A DNA stretch of 64,000 bases from assembly GCA_945875585.1 (NCBI GenBank), contig CAMCLK010000020.1, forward strand, positions 1 through 64,000, read 5' to 3'. The position numbers and the translations under genes are program-made. Source of the stretch: Candidatus Kuenenia stuttgartensis (GTDB lineage: Bacteria; Planctomycetota; Planctomycetia; Gemmatales; Gemmataceae). The notes beneath the pieces are model-generated. The model saw only the letters and a program-made list of their open reading frames with translations. It was not told the origin of the DNA and did no database searches. Below, in pieces: positions 44,724 to 53,866 of the stretch. Within the stretch, counting starts at the first letter, position 1; every line of letters begins with the position of its first letter.

Positions 44724-45884
44724 ATGTCCTCAAACACAAAGCCTTTGGATAATACCCCCGACGATTCCCCAATCACCGGCAAATTTGCCACCAAAAGCAA
44801 TGTCTTGGTCTGGGTGCTTCGGTCAATATTTACAGCAATCATGCTTGGTTTGGCCGTGGTGGCATTCCAATACTTTTCTGAAGTCAGCGAACGACTAGAG
44901 AAGCCAGGCCTCGGCCCCTTAGCTGGATTATGCGTGATCGTGCTTGGAGTTTTAGTAATAGGAACAGATCTACTTGTACGGCACAAAGAAATCACGACAA
45001 TATCAGCAGTCTATTTCGGACTTCTTCTGGGCCTGCTTCTTGGAAATCTGCTTGCAGTTGGACTAAACCCCATCTTTTTTGATTTCCCCATGGGTATCGA
45101 TAAAGAACTTCCTCAGGAAACGTTTGTCAGAAGATGCACACAAGTGATGCTTTCAGTAATATGCTGCTACATATGCATTAGCACGCTGCTTCAAACTAAA
45201 GACAATTTCAGGTTCATTATTCCATTTATTGAGTTCTCGAAACAAACCAAGGGTAACAAGGCTTGGGTTCTTGATACCTCCGTAATTATTGATGGTCGTA
45301 TTGCGGACGTGTGCGAGTCAAAGTTCATCGTTATGAAGGTAGTGGTCCCACGTTTTGTTCTACTTGAACTTCAAGCCGTCGCGGACAGCAATGATCGTCT
45401 CAAACGGAACCGCGGTAGGCGTGGTTTGGATATTCTGAAAAGAATTCAGAACAATAAGGACATTGATTTCCAGCTGCATGATGGCATTATTCCCGGTGTT
45501 GCGGATTCAGGGAAAGTTGATGAACGCTTGGTGCAATTCGCAAAGGCAATGGGAGCCAAGGTTGTTACCAATGACTTCAACCTCAACAAGATGGCCCAAT
45601 TGGAAGGCGTTGAAGTTGTCAACTTGAACGAACTGGCGAACGCTCTGAAATCGGTCGCTTTGCCCGGTGAAATCCTCATGGTTCGTCTTGTAAAGCCGGG
45701 AGATCAACCCGGCCAAGGAATTGGTTACCTTGAAGACGGCACCATGGTTGTAGTTGAACAGGGCAGGTCAGCCATTGGGATGGAAAGCCCTGTTGTTGTA
45801 ACCAGTGCCTTGCAAACTCCAGCTGGACGCATGGTATTTGGCAAACTCGAAGCGCGGCCAACGGGGAGCGAAGTCCGCCAATAA
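44724..45884 (+). CDS. PIN/TRAM-domain membrane protein (YacL-like)
   Basis: Protein of 386 residues with four likely N-terminal transmembrane helices (about 27-50, 66-82, 94-115, 138-156). A PIN nuclease domain follows at about 180-300, with AWVLDTSVIIDGRIADVCES carrying the first acidic residues, VPRFVLLELQAVAD, RGRRGLDILKRI and VVTNDFNLNKMAQLEGV. A TRAM RNA-binding domain is at 310-375 (GEILMVRLVKPGDQPGQGIG). This order matches YacL-type proteins of unknown role. ATG 44724 is nine bases after GGAG. Confidence 0.93.
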   Translation: MSSNTKPLDNTPDDSPITGKFATKSNVLVWVLRSIFTAIMLGLAVVAFQYFSEVSERLEKPGLGPLAGLCVIVLGVLVIGTDLLVRHKEITTISAVYFGLLLGLLLGNLLAVGLNPIFFDFPMGIDKELPQETFVRRCTQVMLSVICCYICISTLLQTKDNFRFIIPFIEFSKQTKGNKAWVLDTSVIIDGRIADVCESKFIVMKVVVPRFVLLELQAVADSNDRLKRNRGRRGLDILKRIQNNKDIDFQLHDGIIPGVADSGKVDERLVQFAKAMGAKVVTNDFNLNKMAQLEGVEVVNLNELANALKSVALPGEILMVRLVKPGDQPGQGIGYLEDGTMVVVEQGRSAIGMESPVVVTSALQTPAGRMVFGKLEARPTGSEVRQ

Positions 45885-45939
45885 CCACCCCGATTGATTG
45901 CTCTTTATTTGTGATAACGGCATTGGTTACCACAAGAGC

Positions 45940-46719
45940 ATGAACGCATCATTTAGATTGATGGCACAAACTGCTGGTACTCTGGCACTCTTGTACTTTG
46001 CATTTGTGACCACACTTGCCATGGCGCAAACGCCACCTGCCCAACCCAAACCCAAGCGTCCCGTTTCTGGAGCTGGTGTTCCAGGTGCACCGGGCGCTTC
46101 GCGCGATGCTGATATGGTGGAACGTCTCCTTGCCTCACGCAAGGAATACCAGATAGCATTAGAAAGCTTGCGTACGCACTACGTAAACCTTGGTGATCTT
46201 GAAAGAGCTCGATTTGCAGAAGAAGAGCTCATTCAGTACCACCGCATCGTGAAAAACCCTTTCCTGCTTGAGTTGGACGTACCTCCCCCCAATCTTCAGG
46301 GGACAACGAACATTCCTGAAGCCAACGAGCTTTACAGGCGGGCCATGACATTCAAAGACAAAGGGTGGGGAAACGATTACACAGACAATCAGCGCCGTTC
46401 TGAAATATTGCTCCAGCAACTACTTAGCAATCACTCAACCAGCAACAAAATCAGCGACACCGCATATCAATTAGGCGATTTATACGAAGGCAAAGCATAC
46501 AAGCAGTATCAACGCGCTGCCCTTTATTACGAACGCGCCCACCAATGGAATCCTTTAACAAGTACGGATGCACGTCTTCGTGCTGCTCGCATTTACGATC
46601 GGCTTGGAATTGATAGGAACAGAGCCATCGAACTCTATAAAGAAATAGTGCAGCAGGAAACAGACACTCAGCGCATTCAAGAGGCTCAGCGGCGCCTTGC
46701 TGATCTGGGAGGCCGATAA
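45940..46719 (+). CDS. Secreted TPR-like protein
   Basis: Protein of 259 residues with a signal peptide (about 1-30, ending AMAQ) and a Pro/Lys-rich linker. Three or more TPR-like helical pairs follow: YQIALESLRTHYVNLGDLER, EANELYRRAMTFKDKGW, AYKQYQRAALYYERAHQWN, and RNRAIELYKEIVQQETDTQR. No specific family is recognised; such proteins commonly act as scaffolds in the periplasm. ATG 45940 is chosen as it starts the signal sequence. The spacing (55 bases after the PIN gene, 32 before the CDF gene) suggests co-transcription. Confidence 0.8.
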   Translation: MNASFRLMAQTAGTLALLYFAFVTTLAMAQTPPAQPKPKRPVSGAGVPGAPGASRDADMVERLLASRKEYQIALESLRTHYVNLGDLERARFAEEELIQYHRIVKNPFLLELDVPPPNLQGTTNIPEANELYRRAMTFKDKGWGNDYTDNQRRSEILLQQLLSNHSTSNKISDTAYQLGDLYEGKAYKQYQRAALYYERAHQWNPLTSTDARLRAARIYDRLGIDRNRAIELYKEIVQQETDTQRIQEAQRRLADLGGR

Positions 46720-46751
46720 CCTCTTCCTGATGCCTTTGGATACACCTCCCG

Positions 46752-47645
46752 ATGGTTCATAAATCTGCCCAATTAGCATTGTTGTTTTCAGTTCTCGTTG
46801 CAGTCCTCACAGCAAACCTCAAATTCACGGCTTATTGGTTGACTGATTCTGTAGGCATGCTTTCAGATGCGGCAGAATCTATTGTGAACCTTCTCGCCGC
46901 ATCAGTTGCTCTGTGGTCGCTAAGGCTTGCCGCAGTTCCTCGCGACGCCAACCACTCATACGGTCATGATAAAATCGCATATTTTTCTAGTGGTTTTGAG
47001 GGCGCCCTTGTCCTCGTGGCCGGCGTTGGCATCATCTGGATGGCCATCGATCGCTTGATAAACCCGCGTGAGCTTGCCCGATTGGATTTGGGCCTTGTTT
47101 TCTGCCTCGGTGCAGCTGCGATTAATGGCGGTATGGGGTGGTGGTTGGTCCGGCTTGGGAAATCAAGCAATTTAATTATTCTTGAAGCCGATGGACAGCA
47201 CTTGTTGACAGATTTCTGGACTTCCGTCGCGCTTGTCAGCGGAATCGGCATGGTCATGCTGACAGGTTTGACATGGTTTGATCCTGTTATGGCTATCATT
47301 ATGGCCATATTTATTATCTGGACAGCAGTAGATCTGTTGCTGAGATCATTTGATGGTCTCATGGACCGGTCATTGACAGAAAACGATCTGGACAAAGTAA
47401 AGACAGTCATTGCAACCCATGTCGTCAAGGGAATGACCTATCATGCTCTACGGAGCAGGCATGCAGGCAGCCGAATCTTTATCGACTTTCACCTTCTGGT
47501 TCCAGGCAGCATGTCAGTCAAGGCTGCGCACGATTTGATGGAACGTCTTGAAAATGAACTTCGTGTGGTACTCCCCGGCACTGAGGCCACAATTCACCTA
47601 GAGCCGATCGAAGATTCTTCATCGTGGGATGATTTAGCCCGGTGA
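46752..47645 (+). CDS. Cation diffusion facilitator family transporter
   Basis: Inner-membrane metal/proton antiporter of 297 residues with six predicted transmembrane helices. The second helix carries GMLSDAAESIVNLLAASVAL and the fifth GQHLLTDFWTSVALVSGIG with an HxxxD metal site. The cytosolic C-terminal domain (about 205-290) has the usual small alpha-beta fold, HALRSRHAGSRIFIDFHLLV. The DxxES variant in helix two belongs to the zinc/iron type. The substrate metal cannot be fixed. Confidence 0.93.
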   Translation: MVHKSAQLALLFSVLVAVLTANLKFTAYWLTDSVGMLSDAAESIVNLLAASVALWSLRLAAVPRDANHSYGHDKIAYFSSGFEGALVLVAGVGIIWMAIDRLINPRELARLDLGLVFCLGAAAINGGMGWWLVRLGKSSNLIILEADGQHLLTDFWTSVALVSGIGMVMLTGLTWFDPVMAIIMAIFIIWTAVDLLLRSFDGLMDRSLTENDLDKVKTVIATHVVKGMTYHALRSRHAGSRIFIDFHLLVPGSMSVKAAHDLMERLENELRVVLPGTEATIHLEPIEDSSSWDDLAR

Positions 47646-47832
47646 CAGGAAATTGCCAAAACAGGCGGATCCAAAATATTTCACCAGTCGTGAAATCCAA
47701 TCAAAGTTTCACAATGCAATCCCTGATGAGATGTAGGTTTGCATAATTTGGGTTTATTTTTCCGGTCACATGGACTGGCCAAGCGATGCGTCAACCGTAA
47801 ACATCCTTTCTCTCAGCGCTCCAGGATGGAAC

Positions 47833-47847
47833 ATGGCAACTTGCCAT
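47833..47847. repeat. Perfect inverted repeat next to ribosome-binding site
   Basis: ATGGCAA, C, TTGCCAT: seven-base arms with a one-base centre. It ends one base before the GAGGAG ribosome site of the small secreted protein gene. It could be an operator or an RNA element that masks the ribosome site. It may also arise by chance. Confidence 0.5.
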
Positions 47848-47859
47848 GAGGAGAACAGG

Positions 47860-48129
47860 ATGCGAATCGTTGCGATTTTAGCTTTGCTTGCTGGCTCTAC
47901 ACTTGCAAACGCTGCAGGACTTTCGGCCCAGGATTCGGCTGATATTCAAGCTAGACGTGGCCGCGTTGGTCACATGGGTGGATCCTACAGCTACGAAGGC
48001 GTTGGTTTTTCAACCGTAAGCGCCCAAGCCGCAATTAGAAATTGCTGCTACTACGGAAAGCGGACTCCTATCGAGATAGCCGTCTCGCGTGGTTCAAACG
48101 GCTGGTATGCTTGCGTTCGATATCGTTGA
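47860..48129 (+). CDS. Small secreted Cys/Gly/Tyr-containing protein
   Basis: Protein of 89 residues with a clear signal peptide (MRIVAILALLAGSTLANA). The mature part has RGRVGHMGGSYSYEGVGFS and AIRNCCYYGKRTPIE, then a Trp/Tyr/Cys end (GWYACVRY), consistent with a small disulfide-stabilised or exposed surface protein. ATG 47860 lies six bases after GAGGAG. Short proteins of this look recur in planctomycete genomes, but I know no function. It is followed by a strong terminator, so it is probably a single-gene unit. Confidence 0.78.
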   Translation: MRIVAILALLAGSTLANAAGLSAQDSADIQARRGRVGHMGGSYSYEGVGFSTVSAQAAIRNCCYYGKRTPIEIAVSRGSNGWYACVRYR

Positions 48130-48140
48130 TCTTCTGATTA

Positions 48141-48179
48141 CCCGTTCCCGCCAATTGTTTCCGGCATGGCGGGAACGGG
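48141..48179. terminator. Bidirectional intrinsic terminator
   Basis: Perfect 13-base inverted repeat CCCGTTCCCGCCA (48141-48153) and TGGCGGGAACGGG (48167-48179) with a 13-base loop. It lies between the convergent small secreted protein and ispD. A weak T tract follows on the plus strand. Confidence 0.85.
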
Positions 48180-48184
48180 ATGTT

Positions 48185-48928
48185 TCACCACTGGTCTTCA
48201 TCTGCAAATGGATGCCAATTTCGGGGCGTGTTATCGACTTTTGACTTGAGAATGAGCTCCGCCATTGCCAAATCCTCGCGGTTTGTGATCTTGATATTGG
48301 TGTAAGGGCAGGGGACCACTGTCACAGAATAGCCGCTGGCCTCAACAACTTCCGCATCATCTGTAGGGCGAATGCCTAAATTTGTCACGTATTCGTAAGC
48401 TTTCAAAATGATATCCCTGCGAAAAACCTGTGGGGTTTGCGCCAACCAAAGGTTTTTTCGGGGAACGGTCTCTTCAATCACGGAATTGCCCGAGACTCGC
48501 TTCACGGTTTGAACAACTTCAGTCGCCAGAATTGCCGCTCCAGTTTGCGCTGCCATGGAAATGACCTCACTGATTTTTTCCGCGGAAACGCACGGACGAA
48601 CCGCGTCATGAATCAGCACCAAATCTGCTGAAGCATCCACTTGGCCAAGCGCAGACCTGACAGAATCCACACGCTCGGCTCCTCCGATAACCAGTTTGAC
48701 ATTCATAAACGCCAAGTTGGCATGAAACTTGAAACGGACCAATTCCTCATCTTCTGCCGAAATCACAAGAATTAGCTCCAACAGATCCGGCCTGCTGGCA
48801 AATAGATCTGCCGTCCGAAGCCATACAGCACGGCCATCCAAGGGAATGAACGTTTTTTTTTCTCCGGCACCAAATCGTGTCGAATTCCCGGCAGCGGGAA
48901 GGATAACCGAGAGTTTCTGGTGAGCCAT
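48185..48928 (-). CDS. ispD: 2-C-methyl-D-erythritol 4-phosphate cytidylyltransferase
   Basis: Non-mevalonate isoprenoid synthesis enzyme (247 residues) that makes CDP-methylerythritol. The nucleotide-binding start is SVILPAAGNSTRFGAGEKKT. Further motifs are LVLIHDAVRPCVSAEKI, NLWLAQTPQVFRRDIILKAY, TDDAEVVEASGYSVTVVPCP and NIKITNREDLAMAE. ATG 48928 begins just before the family homology; longer starts are in the divergent leader. It stands alone between a terminator and the divergent isomerase gene. Confidence 0.96.
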   Translation of the reverse strand: MAHQKLSVILPAAGNSTRFGAGEKKTFIPLDGRAVWLRTADLFASRPDLLELILVISAEDEELVRFKFHANLAFMNVKLVIGGAERVDSVRSALGQVDASADLVLIHDAVRPCVSAEKISEVISMAAQTGAAILATEVVQTVKRVSGNSVIEETVPRKNLWLAQTPQVFRRDIILKAYEYVTNLGIRPTDDAEVVEASGYSVTVVPCPYTNIKITNREDLAMAELILKSKVDNTPRNWHPFADEDQW

Positions 48929-49028
48929 GACCAATTCCCCAAAAGTACCATTGCGCTGGAATGCATCTAAGCAGTAAAGGCGCCTCAGGAAGTCAATGTT
49001 TACATTGCCAACATACAAGGGACCAATC

Positions 49029-49793
49029 ATGATCGTAGCGTGCTCAACCCTCTGTTTCGCCAGACATCCTCTTGAAAAGGTCTTTGAATTCCTTACCGAA
49101 CTTGATTTCACACGGTTCGAAGTCGTGGTTCACGATCACAGCCTTCACTTGCAGCCAGACTTTGCTATCGACGATCCACACAGGACCTCTGGCTACTTGA
49201 AACAGCGGCCTGGTATTCTTCCGTCAGGCTTTTATTATCGAGAAGCACGTCGCGACCTTGCTCGCGAAATTTCTGAAGTGCGCAATCTGGCAACATTGGC
49301 AAGACATTGCCAAGTCCCGCTCATTACGGTCATGCCCAGTTCTACAATAGACTTTAATATTAGAGAGAACGAGCGTTTCGAAGCACTTCTGGCAACTACT
49401 GCACGCGAGGGAGTTGAGCTTGCTGTGGCAACTCATGGGGGCACTTGGGCCGCTGTGCCAGAAACATTGGCATCGGCTTGCAGACACCACAAATCACTGT
49501 CGGTAACGCTCGATCCTACACACCTGCCCATCCTCGACCTGTCTGCGGATCTTCAGAACCTGATATTTGAACGGGTGGCTCATGTTCACCTGCGCGATTC
49601 AGGCAAGGGACCGTCGCAATTCCAAACGCGCGTTGGCAAAGGTCAGGTGGAACATGGCCGCATCCTGAATTTGCTTGAACGCAATGGTTATCAACGATTG
49701 CTGTCTATCGACATTCATGACATCGCTGATTCGCCGTTCCCCGTTTTCCCTGAAGTGCGCAAAATGAAGTTTCTTTTGGAAAGCCTTCTATAA
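49029..49793 (+). CDS. Sugar phosphate isomerase/epimerase-type TIM barrel
   Basis: Protein of 254 residues of the AP-endonuclease-2-like TIM-barrel family. The barrel strands IVACSTLCFARHPLEKVFEF, DFTRFEVVVHDHSL, VELAVATHGGTWAAVPE, LSVTLDPTHLPIL, VAHVHLRDSG and LLSIDIHDIADSPFPV give likely metal ligands. It is shorter than typical and has no signal peptide. ATG 49029 is seven bases after AGGG. It is divergent from ispD; substrate unknown. Confidence 0.85.
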   Translation: MIVACSTLCFARHPLEKVFEFLTELDFTRFEVVVHDHSLHLQPDFAIDDPHRTSGYLKQRPGILPSGFYYREARRDLAREISEVRNLATLARHCQVPLITVMPSSTIDFNIRENERFEALLATTAREGVELAVATHGGTWAAVPETLASACRHHKSLSVTLDPTHLPILDLSADLQNLIFERVAHVHLRDSGKGPSQFQTRVGKGQVEHGRILNLLERNGYQRLLSIDIHDIADSPFPVFPEVRKMKFLLESLL

Positions 49794-49856
49794 ATCATGT
49801 AGCAAGAACTGCGTTGAACACTGGTTCCATCGTCCTACACTGAAAACAGGTAGCTC

Positions 49857-49878
49857 ACTGCAATCTCCGGTTTGCAGT
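49857..49878. repeat. Inverted repeat upstream of superoxide dismutase
   Basis: ACTGCAA (49857-49863) and TTGCAGT (49872-49878) with an eight-base centre, ending 45 bases before the dismutase start codon. It may be an operator or an RNA hairpin in the leader. No known Fur or PerR consensus is matched. Confidence 0.4.
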
Positions 49879-49923
49879 GGTTTGCTTGTTTGAGGTGTCA
49901 GACCGGAATGGAGCTTTTAACCG

Positions 49924-50535
49924 ATGACTTTCACGCTTCCCACTCTCCCATACGCGCACGACGCTCTTGAAAAAGCTATCGACAAAACCACGATGGAGAT
50001 CCATCATGGTCGGCATCATAAAGCCTACGTTGACAATCTGAACGCTGCAATCCAAGGACGCTCCGAATTCGATGGACAATCCATCGAAGCTATCCTCGCA
50101 AAGGCAGCAACCTTGCCGGATGACATCCGTCAAAAAGTCATCAACAATGGTGGCGGCCACGCCAATCACACTCTTTTCTGGGAAACCATGAGCCCTAATG
50201 GTGGCGGCGATCCCAGTGGGGTTTTGGCAGATGCCATCACCTCAACGTTTGGAGATTTGGCGACACTCAAGCAAAAAGTCAAGGAAGCAGCTCTTGCACG
50301 CTTCGGCAGTGGTTGGTCGTGGGTTGTTGTCAGCGGTGGCAAACTTGAAATCCTGAGCACTGCCAATCAGGACTCGCCACTCATGCACGGCAAGACCCCC
50401 ATTTTGGGTGTTGATGTATGGGAGCACGCCTACTATCTGCGCTACCAGAATAAGCGCGCCGATTATGTCGATGCATTCTGGCATGTCATCAACTGGTCAG
50501 ACGTAGCCGCACGATTCCAAAAAGCTGGCCACTAA
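49924..50535 (+). CDS. Superoxide dismutase (Mn/Fe family)
   Basis: Converts superoxide to hydrogen peroxide and oxygen. 203 residues, normal length. Metal ligands are His27 (MEIHHGRHHKAY), His82 (GGGHANHTLFWE), Asp164 and His168 (DVWEHAYYLRYQNKRADY). The GGGHANH and DVWEHAYY segments, with a Gly before the second His region, favour manganese but do not prove it. No signal peptide, so it is cytosolic. ATG 49924 is about ten bases after GGAG. Confidence 0.97.
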   Translation: MTFTLPTLPYAHDALEKAIDKTTMEIHHGRHHKAYVDNLNAAIQGRSEFDGQSIEAILAKAATLPDDIRQKVINNGGGHANHTLFWETMSPNGGGDPSGVLADAITSTFGDLATLKQKVKEAALARFGSGWSWVVVSGGKLEILSTANQDSPLMHGKTPILGVDVWEHAYYLRYQNKRADYVDAFWHVINWSDVAARFQKAGH

Positions 50536-50637
50536 TACCGCCCTCTTTGTTATAGGTTCCATGCTTATTTACCGCTTGACCCAACCGCGGCAACAACCTA
50601 TGTGATGCTGCCAACGCTGGTTGAGAGGTTCATAAGC

Positions 50638-50916
50638 ATGGTTCCCCGTATTTTATTGCTTGCAACCATTTCCATGTTTACTTCCGGTTGCATGACTCCA
50701 CCACACGATCCTAACCGGCCTCCTAAGCGGCCAGAAGAGTTTCGTGTACCACCCGATCAAGATGCCCGTTTTGCCAAGCCCGTGGAATACCCCAAGGGCC
50801 TCCTAAACATGGATATTCTTCAAACCCGAATGGCTAAAAACGCCCAAGGCGGGAATAAAGGCCCTGCTCCTGGTGGTCGACCGGGAACCGTATCAAGTCC
50901 TGGTAATACCCAATAG
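50638..50916 (+). CDS. Small lipoprotein
   Basis: Predicted lipoprotein of 92 residues. The signal peptide ends in SMFTSGC, giving Cys18 as the lipid site. The rest is Pro-, Arg- and Gly-rich and disordered-looking (PPHDPNRPPKRPEEFRVPPD). ATG 50638 is nine bases after GAGAGG and begins the signal peptide. I do not know a function. Confidence 0.72.
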   Translation: MVPRILLLATISMFTSGCMTPPHDPNRPPKRPEEFRVPPDQDARFAKPVEYPKGLLNMDILQTRMAKNAQGGNKGPAPGGRPGTVSSPGNTQ

Positions 50917-50994
50917 TTGTTTGGTTCCCCTTGCGTGTGATTTAGCGTAAACTAATGTCCTGAGTCACCCGCAGGCCCACTGATTCCATCTACC

Positions 50995-53706
50995 ATGCTC
51001 GACTTGTTTGAACCTTTTCTTGTTACCAGTTTCCCTGTTCCTTCAAGTGGTGACCTCCACTTCGATGAAGAAGAAGCGGCAGACGCACTGAACGGTTACT
51101 TGGCACTATGGCACCCGGTTGTTTTGCGATCTTGCCATTCCCTGCCACGGTGGATTCGGCCTGATGAAGCTCCTACTCACGGGAACGGCACATCACCAGC
51201 CCTCATGGTGGCATGCGGTCAAGTCAGTATGTCGTCATTGCTGCCTGATCATTCTTGCCTGATCAATGCTTCCCCATCAGAAACCATTCGAAAGCGTATT
51301 CTCGAAGTTCAAGGATTGCAAAACGCCGAAATTGCACGAGAAAACGATGGAAAATACCCCGCCATTGGGCTTGGTGTATTGCTGATTGACGCGCTTTTTG
51401 AAGCCCAGAATCACTCCAATCTCCTCCAACGAGATCAGGTCCTGGCAAGCCTGAAATCTGCATTGGCTGCACGCGAAGAGAAAAACCATGCTGCCGAACT
51501 CGAATCACTCAAGGAAGCTGCAAATTATTTAGTTGTTGCAAGAGAATCACTGAGCTCAAGTAACGGCCATGTGCTGGATCTAACTCTCGTTCCAGAAAAC
51601 GCATCTGCGGTTCCAGAGTCACCTGCATTCAATTCAGGTCTCACATGCAGCATGGCTGTCAGCGGATCGTTTCTGGAAAGACTGGAATCCACAAACCCCA
51701 CAGCATTGCAATCACTCCGAGACGATGTCACAGCCGGACGACGTGAATGCATTGGTGGTTGTTATATCGATAGGCCTGAATGGGGCCTATCCATGGCTTC
51801 CATTGCGTGGAATCTGGAAAAAGGCCAAGAAATAGCCCAGCGGACCTTGGGAAATATATTAAAAATTCATTTCCGTTCTCACTCTCTTCCCGTACCTTCG
51901 CTGCCGGGACTCCTGCGTCATTTTGGGTTGGCTTATCAGGTTTTGCCCGCCAATCGTCATCCCGATGAATATCCGCCCTCACGCGCATCTCTGGTTTCGT
52001 GGTCGTGGGGCGATGCCATGGGATTGGAGTCATATGCGGGCAAACCTCTCAATCCTGCTTTGAATCAAGATATCCTTCATATCGCCCGGCGTTTTTCTGA
52101 AAGCATTAGCACAGATTACACCCCAGTGCTTGTATTTCAGCATGATGGCACCAGCAAAAGTTGCGATGCGTACACCGATTGGTGCACGCTGGGCTCACTG
52201 GCACCTGTAATGGGTAGCTGGACGGACTTTTCCGCAATGTTCCGTGGTGTCTCGCCCGGAGACTATTGGAATGAGTCCAGCGGGTCTGAATTTGGCCGTG
52301 TCGAATGCCCTCCACAATCACCATCGCGGCTGGAACCGCGACGATGGCTTGATGCTGCGATGGCACACGACGCTCTTCTGGGCGTTCTTGGAGCTGACAA
52401 TTCGAACCAACCTACAGGCCCTCAGTCTGAATCTGATTTTGAGACAGGAAACAACGCGTCCACTTCGTGCCAGATACTTGCCGAAAGCTCCGGGAAACGA
52501 CTCGCGGAAAGGCTTCTGCGCACGGGAGAAACCGGCCGCATGGGCTGGCTGATCCTTAATCCGTGCGCCTTTAATCGACGTGTTATTGTCGATATCGAAG
52601 GGCAAAATCCGCTGCCAATTGAGGGCCCTGTACTTGCCAGTCAAGCAGGTGAAAATGGACCAGCCAAGGCTATTGTGGAAGTGCCTGGTCTGGGTTTCGC
52701 TTGGATTCCCCGACACGGAAGTCCGGGCACGGTCCCGGCCAGGCAGCGCTTACAGCTAGCAGACGAGCGTGGTACCCGCAATGAATTTCTCGAGGCAGAA
52801 TTCGATCCAGCCACAGGCGGTCTGCGTGGTCTAAAAGATTTAAGACACCGGGTAGCCCGGCTTCAGCAGACAATACACGTAGCCAAAGGCGGCGCCATGC
52901 TTGCCAAAAGCATTCGGGTTGTTTGCCGCGGGCCCGCACGGGGAGAACTTGAAGTTGTCGGCAATTTTGTCGATTTTCAAGGGGCCCAAATAGGAACGTT
53001 TACCCAACGGATTCGCACTTGGATTGGCCGACCAGTTCTTGAGTTGGACGTTGACGTACACATTGATGCCAGTGTCGCGGATTCATTCCCAAACATGCGA
53101 TTATCGTGGCGTGACCCTGCCACTGAACTTCGAATTGGATGTCTGGGGCAATCGATGCGCCTGCAAGGCGAAACTCCGGTGGAAACAGAGTACCTCCATC
53201 TGGTTAATGGTGCGCATGCCACCACAGTGATAAGTCCTGGGAATTTGCGGCTTCGTCGCAGGGGGCCAAGGAGTGTTGAACTGGAAATGCTCGCCGCTGT
53301 GGGAACGGGACATTTCCAGGCGCGACTTGGTTTGGCTGTCGATCGTGACTACCCGCACTTAATGGCACGCGGTTGGAATTCTCCTGTCACCGTTATTGCT
53401 GTAGACCGTGGACCGCCATCCATTGGCGCCAGTGGATGGCTTGTCCATCAGGATGCACCGGCCATCCAATTGGAACGATTGCGCTGCTCAGCTAGAGGCC
53501 AATCAAGCCAAATTAGCGCCATGGCAGTTGAATGCCTCGACGAAGGAACGAGTGCCAGTCTTCAATTGGCTCGACCCGCGAAAACAGTTATTCAAATCGA
53601 TGCACTAGACGAAACCCCTCGTGAATTAGCGGAAGCAGACGGGGCAGTGCCTTTTGATGTGCGACGACGCGGCATCACCTCTTTGGTCATTGAATCCGGA
53701 TCCTGA
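50995..53706 (+). CDS. Glycoside hydrolase family 38-like protein, catalytic site degenerate
   Basis: Protein of 903 residues with an alpha-mannosidase-like plan. The segment GRRECIGGCYIDRPEWGLSM (248-267) fits the GH38 strand that precedes the active site. The next region, IHFRSHSLPVPSLPGLLRHF (291-310), aligns by shape with the usual PDxFG motif but lacks the Asp nucleophile. A C-terminal beta domain (about 590-860) has NEFLEAEFDPATGGLRGLKD, as in GH38 C-terminal domains. It has no signal peptide. It may therefore bind glycans without cleaving them. ATG 50995 has no clear ribosome site, so the start is uncertain. Confidence 0.65.
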   Translation: MLDLFEPFLVTSFPVPSSGDLHFDEEEAADALNGYLALWHPVVLRSCHSLPRWIRPDEAPTHGNGTSPALMVACGQVSMSSLLPDHSCLINASPSETIRKRILEVQGLQNAEIARENDGKYPAIGLGVLLIDALFEAQNHSNLLQRDQVLASLKSALAAREEKNHAAELESLKEAANYLVVARESLSSSNGHVLDLTLVPENASAVPESPAFNSGLTCSMAVSGSFLERLESTNPTALQSLRDDVTAGRRECIGGCYIDRPEWGLSMASIAWNLEKGQEIAQRTLGNILKIHFRSHSLPVPSLPGLLRHFGLAYQVLPANRHPDEYPPSRASLVSWSWGDAMGLESYAGKPLNPALNQDILHIARRFSESISTDYTPVLVFQHDGTSKSCDAYTDWCTLGSLAPVMGSWTDFSAMFRGVSPGDYWNESSGSEFGRVECPPQSPSRLEPRRWLDAAMAHDALLGVLGADNSNQPTGPQSESDFETGNNASTSCQILAESSGKRLAERLLRTGETGRMGWLILNPCAFNRRVIVDIEGQNPLPIEGPVLASQAGENGPAKAIVEVPGLGFAWIPRHGSPGTVPARQRLQLADERGTRNEFLEAEFDPATGGLRGLKDLRHRVARLQQTIHVAKGGAMLAKSIRVVCRGPARGELEVVGNFVDFQGAQIGTFTQRIRTWIGRPVLELDVDVHIDASVADSFPNMRLSWRDPATELRIGCLGQSMRLQGETPVETEYLHLVNGAHATTVISPGNLRLRRRGPRSVELEMLAAVGTGHFQARLGLAVDRDYPHLMARGWNSPVTVIAVDRGPPSIGASGWLVHQDAPAIQLERLRCSARGQSSQISAMAVECLDEGTSASLQLARPAKTVIQIDALDETPRELAEADGAVPFDVRRRGITSLVIESGS

Positions 53707-53866
53707 GGAATACTCCGGGTATTCCACAAGCACGCATTAACCCATTAAAAAAAACGAGGAATTTCGCAAATGTTCCTCAAGCTGCTTGCCCAAACCACCC
53801 CCATCTGGAACCTTTGCTCGGCGGGTCGAATCGTCCCGCGACCACACACCATCAGGTTGGACATCC

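Noticed and set aside
53706-53727. Hairpin GGAATAC-N5-GTATTCC after the GH38-like gene
   Set aside because: The stem is only seven pairs and no T run follows directly, so I do not call it a terminator.
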